A DNA stretch of 64,000 bases from Heterobilharzia americana (lineage: Eukaryota; Platyhelminthes; Trematoda; Strigeidida; Schistosomatidae), in contig OX104127.1 in NCBI GenBank assembly GCA_944470555.2, forward strand, positions 135,054,786 through 135,118,785, written 5' to 3'. Under the pieces are notes generated by a model. That model was not told the origin of the DNA, made no database searches, and saw only the letters and a list, made by a program, of their open reading frames with translations. Numbering within the stretch: the first letter of the stretch is position 1; each line of letters begins with the position of its first letter. Of this stretch, positions 13,191 to 27,235 are shown one piece after another. The position numbers were made by a program, and so were the translations under genes.

Positions 13191-16100
13191 CCAGAGGTAC
13201 AAGTGGTATTTGGTTATATTCGAGTACCTTAATAAATAAACTTCCAAAGGATAGGTTCTCCAACTGAAGAACAAAGTCACACTGTCCTAATCAGTTGAAA
13301 ACTGTTAATATGTACTTTTCTGATAATCTCTTTGTTAACAGTTACATAGATTTAGATAATGATCATGTAGTCGACCACTGGGATTCAGAATTTGATCCAG
13401 TTACTGTTTCATTGGACATTTTCAAGCTCCAAGTCACTTTACTTAACATTAATGCAGAGCAAACAGTCTACTTGTAAGTGGAGCTTGTTTAAAGGATATC
13501 ACTTGTTTCGTATAGGTGTTTTATTAAAACTAATAAACCAACTGGAAAAGAAAACTAGTTCTCAGAATTACCAAGATTCCAGTATACCAGAAAAACAATA
13601 AGTAGGAGATATGGATCATTGACTTGACTCTTAGCGTTTTTCATTACTGGATCACATCTGACGTAGTATTGTTGGTCGTAACAAAATAGATGTGGTTCAT
13701 TGCTTAGTAGACGTACCTACATATGACTACTACAACTGCTTTAGAAGTTGCAATCACAAAGTATCATTTGAAAAGGTAGACAAACATGTCAACTATCTAA
13801 CACACTAAACTTTCATATTTTTATTTGTGACAATTTTAATAAATATTACAGCTAAACCTCAAGACAATTTGATACAGCTATCTAGCGAAGGTTACTTCTT
13901 GACCTTTTTTAACCCTGAAGATATATGTATTCATATAGAATAAAAGAATCAAGCAAGTTTTAAGATTTTTGAGAAAAAACAACAGATTAGTGTCTTTGCC
14001 AATCTTACTTGACTTGATAAAAATCAGAAGTATGCCATTCATCATTCTTAGTCCCACACAGTTATCAAAATTATTTCTGCTTTCTGATGACAGCCTGATT
14101 TACGAACTTATTCATCTGTTTTGTGTGTATTAAGTGCATGTTCCTATGTACAAGCATCAGTTAAACCATAATTCCATTTTAAAACGAATACATTGTTCAA
14201 AGTTTGTTTATTGTCTTCATATATTCATTAATTAACATGAAAGAAGTTATCGAAATTCTTACATGTTTCAAATGGTTTAGTTAACGATAAGTTCCTCTCT
14301 ACAAACTCTTATTCTGTTAAGCGACTGGTACTGCATGTTACTATATTGTTTCAGAAAACTTTGTGAGAAATATAATCGGCTAGACTTTATTAGCCAGAGA
14401 TGGCAATGCATCTAACTTTGCTTTTTTTGTACTTCCAGTGAAACTCATGTCGTTTGAAAAGTGAATTAAAAATAGGTGGGCAAACTGTATAGTGAATGAC
14501 AAGAGTAGGTACTCTTCTATCGACTGAGGTTTTGCAAGACAATATTGTTTTATGCCAATCAAGATCAAAGGGTTTTTATTTAAAAATTACTTTGAATGAA
14601 AAAGTTACATTTTTATGAGACCTACGTCATCCATATAGTGCTATTCGGTGCCTAACATTTAATTTTATGCTGTGATAAACAGGTTTGCAAAGAAATCCCG
14701 TAGATATTTCCTAGAAATTATGACGGTGGATGTGTCACAAAGCCATACTGTTAGAGTTTTGTCACATTAACGCATGTCAATGAAAATCTAAAAAAGTTTT
14801 TTTCAGCCAGGAACCACCGAAAAATGTGTGCAACAGTTCGATGAATGATTTTCACTCTCATGTGTTTTCGATAGGTTCATGAAGAGAGATGTAAACGAGT
14901 GTGTGCTCCTAGATAAATTACTTTTTCGTGATATTTAATGACACGGAATAAGTATCTAATAAATGGCATTAAAAAAATCCATAGACGAATACTTTTAGCT
15001 GAATAAGAACGGCGACTTTCACCGAAGTAGATTCTTCGAACTCAGACATCGGGAATGAATTAAAATATAAACAAAGATAACAGCAGAATTCAAACTATCA
15101 ACCTTCTTATCTTCTGCCAACTGAGGTAAACCGTCAAACTCATATTCAACTTCTGCTGTAACTTGGGTTTCATATCATTTGCATGCGTTACCTACCTTTA
15201 AATATGAATTATTCATACAGATTCCCCTTCAAATTTCTTATTTGATACGATTGAACTGTAATCAAGTAAAAAGGTAGAATTCGATAAATCGTCACGCTTT
15301 ATGAATTTGACATAAAACTGACTGTAGAATTGGGCTTCCTGTCATTGATACAGATGTTAATGGAAGGAAATATTAATGAGTTTTCTTATGAAATTAAGAT
15401 ACATACCACTTTTAATGTGACCTCCGCAAACCTCATTTCCTAAGAGAGAGAGAGAGGCTTTCTAGACTTTTTAGTACCGAACAATTACTTTGATCAGTGT
15501 TGGCGATTATCCGTTTGAATAATGTGGCTAGGAGACAAATACAGTCAATTTTGTGGGACACTGACAACTGAAACATTCTTACTAAATATAAAGATGGTTG
15601 TAGGGAAACTTGCAGATCCTCATCCTTCTACGTCAATGACCTACAAACCTCCCTTTGCTATACATCACTTTACTCCAAGTACTAACTTTACTTTATGACT
15701 GTACAAGACAAAAGTGATTGCAATGATTGTTAATCTTCACTAGTGCCCTTATTGTTTTGCAGAGAAAAGAACAAAGTAGCATGATGTAACGCAAGTTTTG
15801 AGATGTTAAGAAAGGACACGAATCTTAGCCTAACTTCTCTGTCAGTGGAAAAATTAGATCTTATTTCAGAAATTAAAGATACCTTGTGGCTAGTTGTTCC
15901 ACAAATTATAAAGCAGGTTAATGGCAGCAAAAAATTAGAATTTTATTAGTGCCTGTATTGAAAACTACATAACCTGCGGTAGAATTGAACGACAGTCAAT
16001 TAGATAAACGATATCTTTTGATGGTGTATGTTTTAATATTCACAACTACCTTACAATTACAGATTATACAAAATAAAACCCTGAGTCTTTTTTCTTGTCA

Positions 16101-16387
16101 AGGTTACAAAATGTATACCCAGTAATCATCTACTGTTTAAAAGGATGTTCGCTGGTTCATTTTAAGGAAGACACTGGTTAGGCAACCTTGTGTGATAAAA
16201 TGGTTTATATGCGGTGGGACACACCAGCTTAGCGTAAAACAACTGAAGTGAATACAGTATTAATAATCGAAATACAAAAACTCCGCGTGGTTATTTCATT
16301 TTCTGGAGTTATTTTAAAAGACAGAGGTCGTCAGTGTTTAATACTACTTTGGTTGCAAAGTAAGGTAATTCTGGATGATGTCTAAGG

Positions 16388-16600
16388 ACGAAATGAAGGT
16401 CTTAGCCACGGCACGATTCGAACCAGTGGTCTTCAAGTTTCCTATATGGTAACCTAACAAGTGAGCTACGAAACCTTTCTGTTGACCAGGCCCTAGTTCT
16501 ACTTCAGTCGCCAAGACTTCTGTCTAACTACCATATGAATTCGTGACACATTACTATCGCTAAATTGTATTCAAAGTAACTGCCCAACCAGTTACTTTAG
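16388..16600 (-). repeat. Group A tRNA-derived SINE
   Basis: On the - strand a B-box (GGTTCGAATCGTG) and an A-box-like segment are visible, followed upstream by the TCACGAATTCATATGG segment that precedes the head in other copies. Confidence 0.55.
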
Positions 16601-19289
16601 CATGAATGTCTATCACATTGACATTTCATCGCTTTAATAATCTGCGCATAGATTACAGCATGAACCCTGACTGTTAATCAAGTTACTGTCATACATACAC
16701 GTAACGTTTCTTGCTGAAATTAGTCAGTCGAATACTTGTCTTATTATTTTGGTCATAGTCATTGATGGGGAATAGAATATGGTTAGATTTTACATGTCTT
16801 GAGTAAAAGTTATTACTTCACATACATTTTCTCAATGAATCACGAAATTACTTTACATAATGTATACATTATGCATATTATCTCATCCAATCTTGTTTGT
16901 GAGATAGACAGTTGAAAAAGGTATGATATAATATTGATAAATTCTAGTGTCAGTAAGATTGCTATGCCTTTTAGCAAAAGGAATCTTGAGAGACTGAAGT
17001 AGACTTTAACGGACGTGTTAGTTACAGATTCGTCCACAAGAGTCCAGCTTTATCACCGTTACTGAATATCATAATCAACATTATGTTATTTGTAACGACG
17101 TCATGCAGAGTAATAGCCTTTAACTGAAAAGGAAAAAAAAGTAAATAAACATAGTAAGTAGAGACAATTCTGTAAACAGTTGTTTGTAAAATGAATGAAA
17201 TGATCATTTCCTACCCCATTTTTGTGTGTAGAATGACAGAATAAATCTTTCATACATTTTATGATGATTTGTCAGACTATATTTACATCTTACAGTTATA
17301 TGTACTTACATATTGAGAAATTATGCGTCAACAGTATTGAGATTTCTCTTATTAGTTTGTTATCATCTGACTATCCGGAGTTTAGCAAACTAGTATTTAT
17401 GCTTATAATTCGTTGATAATGCTGTACAGTTGGGGAGGAAGTTAATTCAAAAAAGTCTTGCTTGAACAATAATGATATAATCAACCGTTATTAGAATTCA
17501 ACTAAAAACAGTTGAATGTCCAAACGGTTATACTGCCTAAGCAATGCTATAAGGTGATAGCTTAATGGAGTAATCAGAAAGTGTATAAATCAGGATCAAA
17601 CAACCATAGTTGTGTTCCAAAAACCAAGTATTACAGCTACAATTATCGTGGCCCGATTAAGGACGCGCAAGTTTCTTGGTATCCCATTCCAGAAAATTTT
17701 ATTTCCTCATTCCATACTGTAGATAACCCTTCATTCCCATTATCTGAAATAATTTAACACATTTTCTCAACCCGTTTTGTTCCCCAAGACGAGCAAAACT
17801 TTTTCAAGCTACTGTTCCTCAAATTATCTTTCTTAATTTATTACATCCAATTCTCATCTCCTTTTATTCCCTTACAGTAATGTAAACTCAGTATAATCCC
17901 TCAAACAGTCAATTATTTTGAAGTAAATTGAAGTAATAACTGATTCTTTTATGAATGTTCAAATAAGACTTTTCTCAATTTACTTCCTCAACCGTACAAC
18001 ACTTTTAACAAACTGATAAGTAAAATTTCAATATTGTTGACTCATAGTTCCTCAATATGTAAGTCTATATGACTGTAGGACTTGAAGAAGAAGTTACTAA
18101 AAAGACCATCCTTTGTTGAATCAAATAGCTTTTGAGTTACAATGAGAATTTTTGAAGGAAGTGATATTAAATGATAAAAATGTATACCTGTCTAATCAGG
18201 CGATCGAAAATAAATTGTCAAATAGATATCTGTGATAACTGTAAGATACTTTGATACGGAGTGCAATTATCTGTTGCATTCTAGGGAGATCGAATGTACT
18301 CAGTAGAATTGAAACCGGCCGTCACAGAGGGGATACAAATCAGTGTTTTAGTTAAGTATTCCATAAGACTTTATAGGCTGTTCATGGTTTTCATTTGAGG
18401 TTGATAGCAGCATCTGACTTTTCAAAGCAAGTAAGGCAGATTGTAATTAACTCAGCAGTGTAATTTAAGGTTAAGCGCCAAAGTCACTGTTTTATATTCC
18501 CCATCATTTATGTTGCCGTAATGCATAGTATAAATACATTTATTGTATTAGTCAGTTGTAGCACAAAGATGTAACCATAGCCATAACAAAGAACATTATG
18601 TCTTATTAAACAACTCCTTATCCAAACCTAATTATTCAGAAGCAACCTAAATCATATTTCTCATATTGAAGGTTATTTAAAACACTGATGATCTTATTAT
18701 ATCAAAAAATTTTGAAAATTATTAATTTCTTTATGCTTGTAATCATACCCAACCAGCTACTGTAACTATTTAGCGCAATGGATATACTCACCAGAAAATC
18801 TGCGTGTTTCCAATTTTATTGTTTCTGAACGGATGTATTTATTTCTTCTCCTTTTATGTCCTAATAGATAATAATAGATTTGATAACTAGCTTATTTTGC
18901 TTTAAAAGAAATTAGCAATTTAAAGGCTTGCCACGTAAATATCGCTACAGTCCAAGCTTCAACTAAAACGAACTTTATTTATGCGTCTTTTCTCTGTGTG
19001 AAATCGGAAATTACTTAAAAGGAAAACTATGAGTTCTTGTGTCCAAGTCATGCTTCCTAATACGTCGTCATAAGATCAACAAACTATTCACACCTCTGCG
19101 ACTTAAGTCGTTATTTCTACTGGCAACAACTGCAGAAATACAAAAAACAGTAATTTCCAGTAAAAGAGGTCAAACTTAGGAATTGAATTTTCGTCAGTAA
19201 AACAAATATGCTCGTTTTTTGTAAAATACTTTGGAATTTATAGAATTCAAAGTGGAAGTTACTTTCTGGCAGGTACTGTTATCAAGGTC

Positions 19290-19700
19290 AACCTTCTAGT
19301 TCCTAACAAATTTCGAGATTTTATTTCATCCTCAGTCATCAACCAGTATTAATACAAGCCTGCCAAACCACGGCTATTTCAGATAGTCAAACTAGTAATC
19401 AATATTATGCCCCTCCTCTCGAATCCAAGTAGGTTTGGACTGAGATGAAAAGTTCTGATCTGGCAGCCAGTATGATCGTGATGAAGCGATTGTAACGCAT
19501 TATGGATTCACATTACAATCGTGTGAAACTCATCGGTATTAAAGTAAATTTAAGATCTGACCAGCTATCGGGTCTCGTGGCACAATAAGTAGAACTCTGG
19601 GTGGGTAACATAGAGTTGGCTGGTTTGAATCTTGCTATAGGCCCAAAATTTTCCTTTCATCTTTCATCATTACTCAGTATAAATAGTGATATAGTGTTCT
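19290..19700 (+). repeat. Group A SINE, tandem partial dimer
   Basis: Starts inside a body (TTTATTTCATCCTCAGTCATC, CCAAACCACGGCTATTTCAG), runs through the linker, and enters a second tRNA-like head near 19570 with a B-box-like GGTTTGAATCTTG and another body start. The layout is the same head-to-tail one as at 8630-9075. Confidence 0.55.
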
Positions 19701-22700
19701 ATCATAATTTACAAAGACAAGAATTAACTTAGGCAGATATGTGTGAAACACGGAATTAAAGTTGATAGTCTCTTATGCGTTCAGTAAGTTTGATTCTAAA
19801 CAATTATATTTTCCGAAACTAAAAGTTAACAAGGGACAACAGGGCTTCATTAGCACTAACTTTCTATTTCAAAACCTACTAACAATGGTGATGATAATCA
19901 AAAGCAGAACTCATAGAAATATTTTTATAGTTACCAACCTTTTACAAAGAAAAATAACGGGCGATGAAAACCAAATACTGAAGGAACAGGAACAGAAAAA
20001 CCAAAGTAAATCGAGGTGACACACAATCCCTTTTTATTAGGTTAAACAAACTTTCATCATTTATGCATTGTAAAATCATACACGAAGTATATTTGTCGAA
20101 ATAATCATAATTCGTCAGCATTACTGAGTACAAAAGTTCATGCCTCAATTTATTTCGATAATACTTTTGGGGATTTTACTTGTATGCTCTCTATAGGCTT
20201 ATATATGCCTAAAGCCACCCGCTGTGAATACTAATTATTTCCCACAGCTGACGTAATCTTTATAAGCAGTTAGTAATGATAACGAAGCAACATTCATTCA
20301 GATTTTTGCATTGCATTGCGTTGTATTATTTTTTTTAGATGCACTAAGTGTTATTACTTATTGTGGGAAAACATTATCTGTCTTGTTGCATCATATAATT
20401 TGATCATGTAATTGTCAACTTTGTACGCTTCTCTTCTTATAAGCTTGTCATTGATACTTACTACACACATTCCAGTAACACTTGGATAGTTATAATCCTT
20501 AGAAGTGTTTTGTGTAATAGTGGGCTGATCAGTATAGATATGCTTTCCTATTCACACTAATTAATATTAAGTCAATTGACATTGTGGCCTATTGGTAAAA
20601 TATTAAGTGTGTCCGTCTGCAGAAGAATAAGATTCTGTAAACTCCCGAAGAATCTGATATTACGGTAACTTTCAAAATTTGATAAACTTAAATCACCTTG
20701 TAATAAAGAATTCATCGGAAGAAATCTAATGAAGATATCCTAGTTCATTACAGAAATCATATTTAGACTTCTATACTCACTGCTAACACAACACATCATA
20801 CCACAAAATAAATTTCTATCAATGTAAAATTCGATTACAGACTTAATTACCCCAGTTTTTGATAGGACTATCTATGGGTCTTAATCGATTCGTTCTTCTT
20901 CAATATCAAAAGGGATTTTTTTTTCCTTCAAAACTTTGTTTAATTGTTAACTTTTTGACCGGAGTAATTTAATAGTAAGTTTGACTGATGTTATAATATT
21001 GCTATTACAGTAGTGACTCTAACGAGAGTACTGAGACGGATGACCTTAGTAGATAATGAGTGCTAGTCGCGACCTTCAAAAATAGGAATACTTTGAAAAG
21101 CAGCAGAATATATCTTGAAATATGTTAGCTCTTCTTAAGATTAAGTTAGGAATTCTGTAATCAAATGATTGTTTTGAAACAGTTATCCAATCCTCTAAAA
21201 CTGCCAGTGGTTCTGTGGCCGATACTATTGCAGGATGAAACGCTTTTTGTATGTTTTCCAAATTTTAAAAAACCCTCTATCGTTTGCATATTAATTTCAT
21301 CTGATACTTGATTAACTAGTTTATACGATATGATCGCTAAGGTTGAATTGTATATGGGAATAGTATTTTCTAATAAGTGTAGAAAAATTCCATTTCTTAT
21401 TTTATAATTTACTACTAGTTTGCGTGTATGAGCATTACTACTACCTATTCCTTAGACTTTATGCTTCTAAATATTTTTTGTATTATATTTTCTGATTAGT
21501 ACTAAGGAGTAAGGCAGAGAGGAAGCGAATAAGCGATATTTGAATTTTTCACCTTTTTTCCAGTGTCTTTTTGAGTGCTACACAAGGAAAGTGTAACACA
21601 ACTGACAGAAATAAGTATACATTGAAATACTTATGAACATATTTCATTGCTGGACTAAAATACTCGTTTCATGACTTGATTCAATGATGGCTAGTTATAG
21701 CATCTTTTCATATCAACCAACTTCAAACCAACCTCACCATTATTTCATGACTATCCCATAAACTGTGTCAAGTTTAGTACGCCTTAAATGTGCGCATAGT
21801 ATAAGTGTGGTATGTATTACAGTAGTCTGATTATTACTTAGTGATATATTCTAAGCAAATCTTACCATTTTGTAGACTGGACCAAAAATGTGTCCATTAT
21901 TAGTTCAAGGTTATGCTACATTCTGGTGAAATACTGTCTTCAGTTACTGTTACTCCAATCACTCACCTTTCTCATGTATTTACTACCTGTTTCTCTCTTT
22001 CGCTTCCACCTTCAATTTTTCTCTTTCCATGTCTATCTTTTTCACTCATCTTTGAATTCTGCGTTGTTATCGCGACAGAGAATTCACTTTTTAGTTTACA
22101 AACATTATGTGTTTACAAAAATAACTATTTTGTTTATATCTATAGGAAAAGAATAATTGTGATTGATTCTTTTTTCAGCAGATTTTTTCTTATCTAACTT
22201 CAGAACCTAATTTTAGATTGTGTTATTAACAATAACGTAAATTATTCAGTTAACAGAAGCGTAGTTTCTTAATTCCTGTGTGACTGATTTTACGAGGAAA
22301 TATATTAAGTGGCGGTAAAACTGAATATCAGTTGGCTGATATGCTGAACTGCCTATTCACTGCCGTTATTCAATGCTTTGCGAAACCTACATAAAGACTT
22401 GTTGTATTTTCCATATTTCTAGTATAGCTAATTAGTTCTAATACCTTCGCTTGTCACACTTCCTCTGTAAGCCAAAGCTTGCTGTCTCAGCCAATTGTGT
22501 TCTAGTCGATACATTAGACTCTACTCAATTCTTTTCTTGGAGTCCTTGGCTGTATGTAAGAATCGCTCATATATCTTCCCGCTACTTAGTAGTAGGCAAA
22601 ATATTTGCCTCCAGTTTACTCAATTTTATAGCCACCCAAACCCTATCGAAAGAACTTTTGTATTCTTAGAATTTATAAGTTTGTTTCGACATGTAGTAGT

Positions 22701-23327
22701 TCTGCAACATTTTATCTTGCATTCACTCTGCTTTCACTTTGTAGAGGCCTATGAAACTTGAAATCAAATATGAGGGCATACTAGTTCCCCTTTAGTGGTC
22801 GATTTTAACCAGTGACAGAAGGTACCTGTAGATGAATGCATTTTTATCAGTTTGCCAAAAAACAGCAAAGTTTTTCTCACATCCCTTTATGAGTTTGGGA
22901 AAGACCAGTTAATCTCATCTGGAAAAGTTTGCAAATTTATGCGTATGAAGAAAAACCTTGTAGGAGAAATTTAGTCTTTTCACACTTTCCTCTCTTGTGA
23001 AAGCAGATAAGATGTTGGTGAAAGAAGACAGAATATACTTATATTAGTAAGTTCACCTAGACTTAATCACTGTAAAAGATTAAATAAAGTCGCCTTCTTC
23101 AACTAATCTCAGTTTCCTAGTCAGCTGTAACATATAGCTTATAGTATTTAATCAAGAGAACTTCACACTTATATGAATGGCAATTGTAGTGTATCATGTA
23201 AAGTCTAATCTACTTCCTTTGATTTATTTCAGCGCAAGTTTTTTCAATATGTATACATATAAACTAACATTAGATATTCTTCTTTCTTTTTACTAATCAA
23301 TTATTGCTGTCTGTATTTTTATAACAG

Positions 23328-23376
23328 CTGGAATCATGTGAATTGATGATGGACAAATCAACTAATCGACATAGAG
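23328..23376 (+). CDS. msi: Musashi-like RNA-binding protein, small exon inside RRM2
   Basis: A 49-nt exon encoding LESCELMMDKSTNRHR plus the first base of a split glycine codon. In Musashi RRM2 this is beta-2 and the beta-2/beta-3 loop, where MFDKTTNRHRGFGF is the usual reading. Here the spliced protein reads MMDKSTNRHRGFGF. It follows an ATAACAG acceptor and ends at GTAAGC (23377). It joins the upstream exon in phase 0 and the downstream exon in phase 1. It is too short to stand out as an open frame; the call rests on exact alignment to the family and on both splice sites. Confidence 0.92.
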
Positions 23377-23489
23377 GTAAGCTAAGTCCTGTGTTCAATC
23401 TTACGCTTGGAATTAGTGGTTAGGGGTAAACCAGATGAATTAACGCTAATTTTAACCATTTCATGATGATTTCTAGCTATTATCTCATT

Positions 23490-23545
23490 TCTAAAGTTGT
23501 TGGAGAACCACTAAACCACCTCATTTCATGATGAATACTACCTTG
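23490..23545 (+). repeat. Group C SINE 3' terminus
   Basis: Shares the conserved end of group C elements: GGAGAACCACT, then TTTCATGATGAATACTACCTT. Confidence 0.5.
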
Positions 23546-23599
23546 AAGATAAAATTCATGTTTTTCTCAAAATGCATCAGTGCATAGTACTTATTATTA

Positions 23600-23960
23600 G
23601 CATGATCTGAGATGGATATCCTGAGGTTCTAATGAGAAACCGTGACCTATGGGTTCAACCAATGGTAAGTGAAGCAATAGCTAACAGATGTTGGTGGATA
23701 GTTAGAATCTATCGTCAATTGACAGAATTAGGAAACTGTGAACCATTGGCTGAATCGCTAACGCGTTCATCGTGAAACCTGAAAGTCCTGAGTTGGATCC
23801 TTGTCAGAGCGGTGTTGTGAATGCATTCTGCTGAGAAGTCCTATACTAGGATGAAACAGTTGCCCGGTGCTTCCAGATTTTCAGTGGTTCTCCAAGTGAT
23901 ATTAGTTCATGACGGTGAGACTATTCTTCACCATACTCAGCTAAACTCAGTTAAAGCGGT
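23600..23960 (+). repeat. Group C hammerhead SINE
   Basis: A tRNA-like part at about 23755-23815 precedes a hammerhead-like core at 23823-23870. The first box is CTGAGAA instead of CTGANGA, GAAA is intact, and stem II (GTCC/GGAT) is nearly intact with loop TATACTA. The conserved terminus follows (GTGGTTCTCCAAGTGATATT). The core change probably inactivates it. Confidence 0.6.
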
Positions 23961-24879
23961 TGTAGCAGAGCCATAAAAGTAGTTTTACCAATATAATACT
24001 TTCAAAAAGGCTCTTCTGTACCAATAATCTATATGAACAGTAAAAACTGATCCACCTCATGTTTTCAACTAACTTTTTGAGCTTCTGATTATAGTCTTCT
24101 ATAAAATATTGCTAACTGTATTTATCAGCTTATAGCAGCTGAATACACAAACAAGCACGTAGTATTGAAAGCATTTTAGTCTTTCTTGTTACTGATTGAC
24201 CGAACTAAATTAGTCAGATTCTACTGGTGCTTAGGCTCGTTACATGAATACTTAGATATTTCATGTATTTAAAGAAAGTTTTATAACATACTTGATAGTA
24301 GCAAGCAGTGGAGTTCAAAACGTATATTTTGTCTCATCATAGCCCTATCAATTGAATAAACTTAAGGTTTACTGAGTGTTATTGTTCAAGGTATGATTAG
24401 AAACGAGCAACTTTCACTTTAAACGTTACAGCACTCTTCATCAGAGTGATAAGTTGGAATGGCTGGAAACTGTTTAGTGGACATCAATTTGTTACTTGAT
24501 GGTTAAGAAGCTAACATTAAAAGCACTTTCAATGTGTACACTAAGTATTCAGTTAATCTGAGGTGTTTTTATCATAGTTTTAAGAGGGAGAGAGACAATA
24601 TTTTGAACCGATTAGGATTTTATGACTTGTTTAAACCTACATGTAATCCAATTGCCTACTTTCCATCTTAGAATAAACAAATCAAGTATAATTTTGATTT
24701 AATCAGCTTTATCTTCACAAACAAACAAAACTATTTTTGCTAAACAGTTTTGCACTTATGAATGAATTTTTAAGCATAGGTACCCAGTTGGAAATATTAT
24801 GCACTCTTCCGTTGACTATAACAAAGTATGGATTTTTAGCTATGTCAATGACTTGTGTCTCTCCTGTTATATATTTAAG

Positions 24880-24883
<4 letters not shown>

Positions 24884-24940
<57 letters not shown>
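24884..24940. repeat. (TA)n microsatellite
   Basis: Perfect dinucleotide array of about 57 bp. The open frames with alternating I and Y across it are artefacts. Confidence 0.95.
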
Positions 24941-24941
<1 letters not shown>

Positions 24942-25292
24942 TGTATATGCGAATACTGAAATATAGCATTGTATATCACGAATAAATCTGGTTACCTTTC
25001 AGTATAAACTGTCTTAGCATTTCCTTATGACCCTAGTGATAAAGTATGTAGATTAGTCATGAAAGAAAGAATATTCACTTTGCAAATTCAAACTAATAAA
25101 CGTGAGAATGACTAGCTGACAAGTTGAATGTCGAATTTCGGACAACAGAGAAAAACGCTTCAACTTGTGCCAGCTGCTTGCAATGCAGAGAGCTGATAAG
25201 CAATAGTTGAATGAAAATGGAGAAATAAAAAGCAGAACAATAAAAAGTGGAATACAATGAGGGTAACAAGACAAAAATAGTGGATATAATAA

Positions 25293-25800
25293 ATGTGGTG
25301 GATAGTGGCTAGCAGTGGAATCTAGGATGTACATTCTATCCCATTTAGGACTTGTCAGGTGGATTTACCTGCCTCTTAGTGAGCGATATTTCTCCCACCA
25401 AGACTTAAACCTAAGGCCAATCGTTTCAAATACCACAGCCTTATCCACTTGGCCACTCAGTCACGATAACCACTCTTTGTGCGATCAGTAAAGCATGGTT
25501 TTCCAGATATCATGGCTTGTATACCTAGTGGACGTGGCTCTGGCGTCTGAAGAAATCAGTCCTGGGTGGGAAAGCATCACTTACAAGAAGCCAGGTACGT
25601 CTAGGTGAGTCCCGAATGGGAAAAAGCGTGCATCATGGACTCCACTATCACCCACTATCCATCAGTAATATCAGTTAAAAATACCGCCAAACCGTGCCTT
25701 CCGCATAGCAGCCTATGTGCTGATGGTCACCTGTCAGTTCGGCCCAATCAACGACGAACTGGAGCAAGAAAACAGGGATATAATAAGTGTCTGAATTAAG
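25293..25800. repeat. Group B (Sm-alpha-like) hammerhead SINE, inverted pair
   Basis: The left half is on the - strand. The hammerhead-like segment at about 25305-25365 reads CTGACAA, stem II TCC..GGA and GAA on the reverse strand, next to the GGATTCCACTGC-like block, and a tRNA-like part follows to about 25460. The right half on the + strand has a hammerhead-like segment at about 25595-25650, then the body (CCACTATCCATCAGTAAT, later CAATCAACGACGAACTGG). Both cores carry changes in essential positions. The layout is the same as at 6488, 33890, 41658 and 43450. Confidence 0.65.
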
Positions 25801-25997
25801 GTAGAAAATGCTCTAGTCTTCTGTGGATCAGCTATGAAGCAGTAAATCATCACGTTCTTACACCCAAGGGCTAGCAAAGAAAAGTTTGGAGACTACTAGG
25901 AATATCGAAAAAAGAACCCTCACCATTTGAATCAACTTATGAAAAAACTTCCACCTATTACCTGAATAAACTAACAAACCATCAGTCAAATCCTATG

Positions 25998-26747
25998 GTT
26001 ATACATACCGTTAAGAAATGGAAAAGAGCATACATACGTACATATATAACGTAGACTGAGACAGATTTAGGTGTGACAACATGGAAGTGAATAGTTTTTA
26101 CAGGTCAAATGGTAATCCAGAGGATAGAAATGGATATTCAAAATTGTTGACATAGGGATGAGAACTGAATCGATTGAGCGTCGATCACGTCATTGAAAAC
26201 AAGACAGTTAATAGTACTTATGCAGACAATAAGAAAACAAGGTGTATATTGAGATGAATAATAGTGATAACATTGGCAATAGGAATAAGGTTAATTAGAC
26301 GGAGTAAATCAGGGAAGGAAAATAAATATGAGATGAGTGATAATTAGTAGTGAAGAGTAAAATAAGAAAGATTAAATATGATTAGACAATGTTGTAATTG
26401 TTACCATGGCAGATTCAGGCTGACTACCATTTCCTTCTGAATGCAAGCGTTTGGTTTGACAACTCGACTCGTGCAGGCTTCTACATATCCAAGCAACTTC
26501 TTATTTTGCTGTCTACTGATAACTTTAAAGGACTTATAGGTATCAATATCATGTCCATAGTCCATTAGGTGCTTCGTTATCGAGCTCCTCGGGGTGCTTC
26601 AACCATTTAGGTATGTGCTCAACCATTCGGGTGGACAGACGCCTCTCCGTACGACCAATGTATTTGCTTCCGCAAGTACATTCGAATTGATATATGCATT
26701 TAGATGTGTTGAGGATCAAAGTACTGTCTTTCCCTGATTGCTGAAAT
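25998..26747 (-). repeat. Left arm of a ~750 bp inverted repeat (Penelope-like EN region)
   Basis: Reverse complement of 27291-28056 with only scattered mismatches by eye. One 16-bp deletion near 26600 accounts for the length difference (about 750 against 766 bp). The arm is the EN domain and 3' flank of the - strand Penelope-like copy. Confidence 0.85.
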
Positions 26748-27235
26748 ACCCTTTTGGTGGTGCTGAGAAGAACCAGTTTAGCTGAGTGGTAAGTCCTTCT
26801 GATAGACTTCTCCAGTCTTCATCTAACTACCTATAGCACGTCGTCACCTTTGAATGGCAAGGTGACATAGGCTGGTTTCTTCTGCACTGTTGGGGCCGTT
26901 GTTCTGCTCCCTACCCACTTTGCGTGCTTGCTGAAAAAGCTTTCTGGGTACCCATTCTTCACCAGCACGTTTTTCAAAGTCCCTATTTTGTAGTCTATTG
27001 TGCTGTCGGAACAAATTTTCCTGGCTCTGAAACATGTGATGTATTAGCACTATACATCTCGAACAATCTGGTCTTCTCATTACGCTGTTTAAATTTACCA
27101 AAGGGACCAGCTGCTTTAAATTTCCTGGCTCTGTTACACAGCGTTCCAACTACATTCACTTTGTATTGGATCGGAACAAAGCTCCCAAAATGAAGGTATT
27201 GTCCTGCCCAAGAAGTTTCCTATAGATGGACCTTT
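26400..27235 (-). pseudogene. Penelope-like element fragment: RT thumb, linker and GIY-YIG endonuclease
   Basis: Reading down the - strand from about 27215, one frame gives SWAGQYLHFGSFVPIQYK, the RT thumb of Penelope-like elements. Next comes NRARKF, then after a frame change RKICSDSTIDYK and LVKNGYPESFF, the conserved linker with its NGYP signature. The GIY-YIG endonuclease follows (CIYQFECTCGSKYIGRTERR, about 26640-26700). The 16-bp deletion noted in the left arm shifts the EN frame, and frames change at least twice in the RT-linker part. The RT palm is absent, so this is a 5'-truncated, dead copy. The GIY-YIG enzyme would have nicked target DNA for target-primed reverse transcription. Confidence 0.85.

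Larger units (their letters stand above)
12672..23327 (+). other. Musashi-like gene intron, about 10.7 kb
   Basis: GTGAGT donor at 12672 and ATAACAG acceptor ending at 23327, with phase 0 on both sides. It carries group A SINEs at 12840-13190, 16388-16600 and 19290-19700. The rest (13.2-16.4, 16.6-19.3, 19.7-23.3 kb) showed no recognisable exon or element. Confidence 0.85.

Noticed and set aside
24715..24985. Open frames with long alternating I/Y runs (also at 53040-53315)
   Set aside because: They are translations of (TA)n microsatellites.
26844..27149. 101-residue - strand frame
   Set aside because: It is partly out of frame with the Penelope-like reading; the recognisable thumb and NGYP linker are read in other frames.
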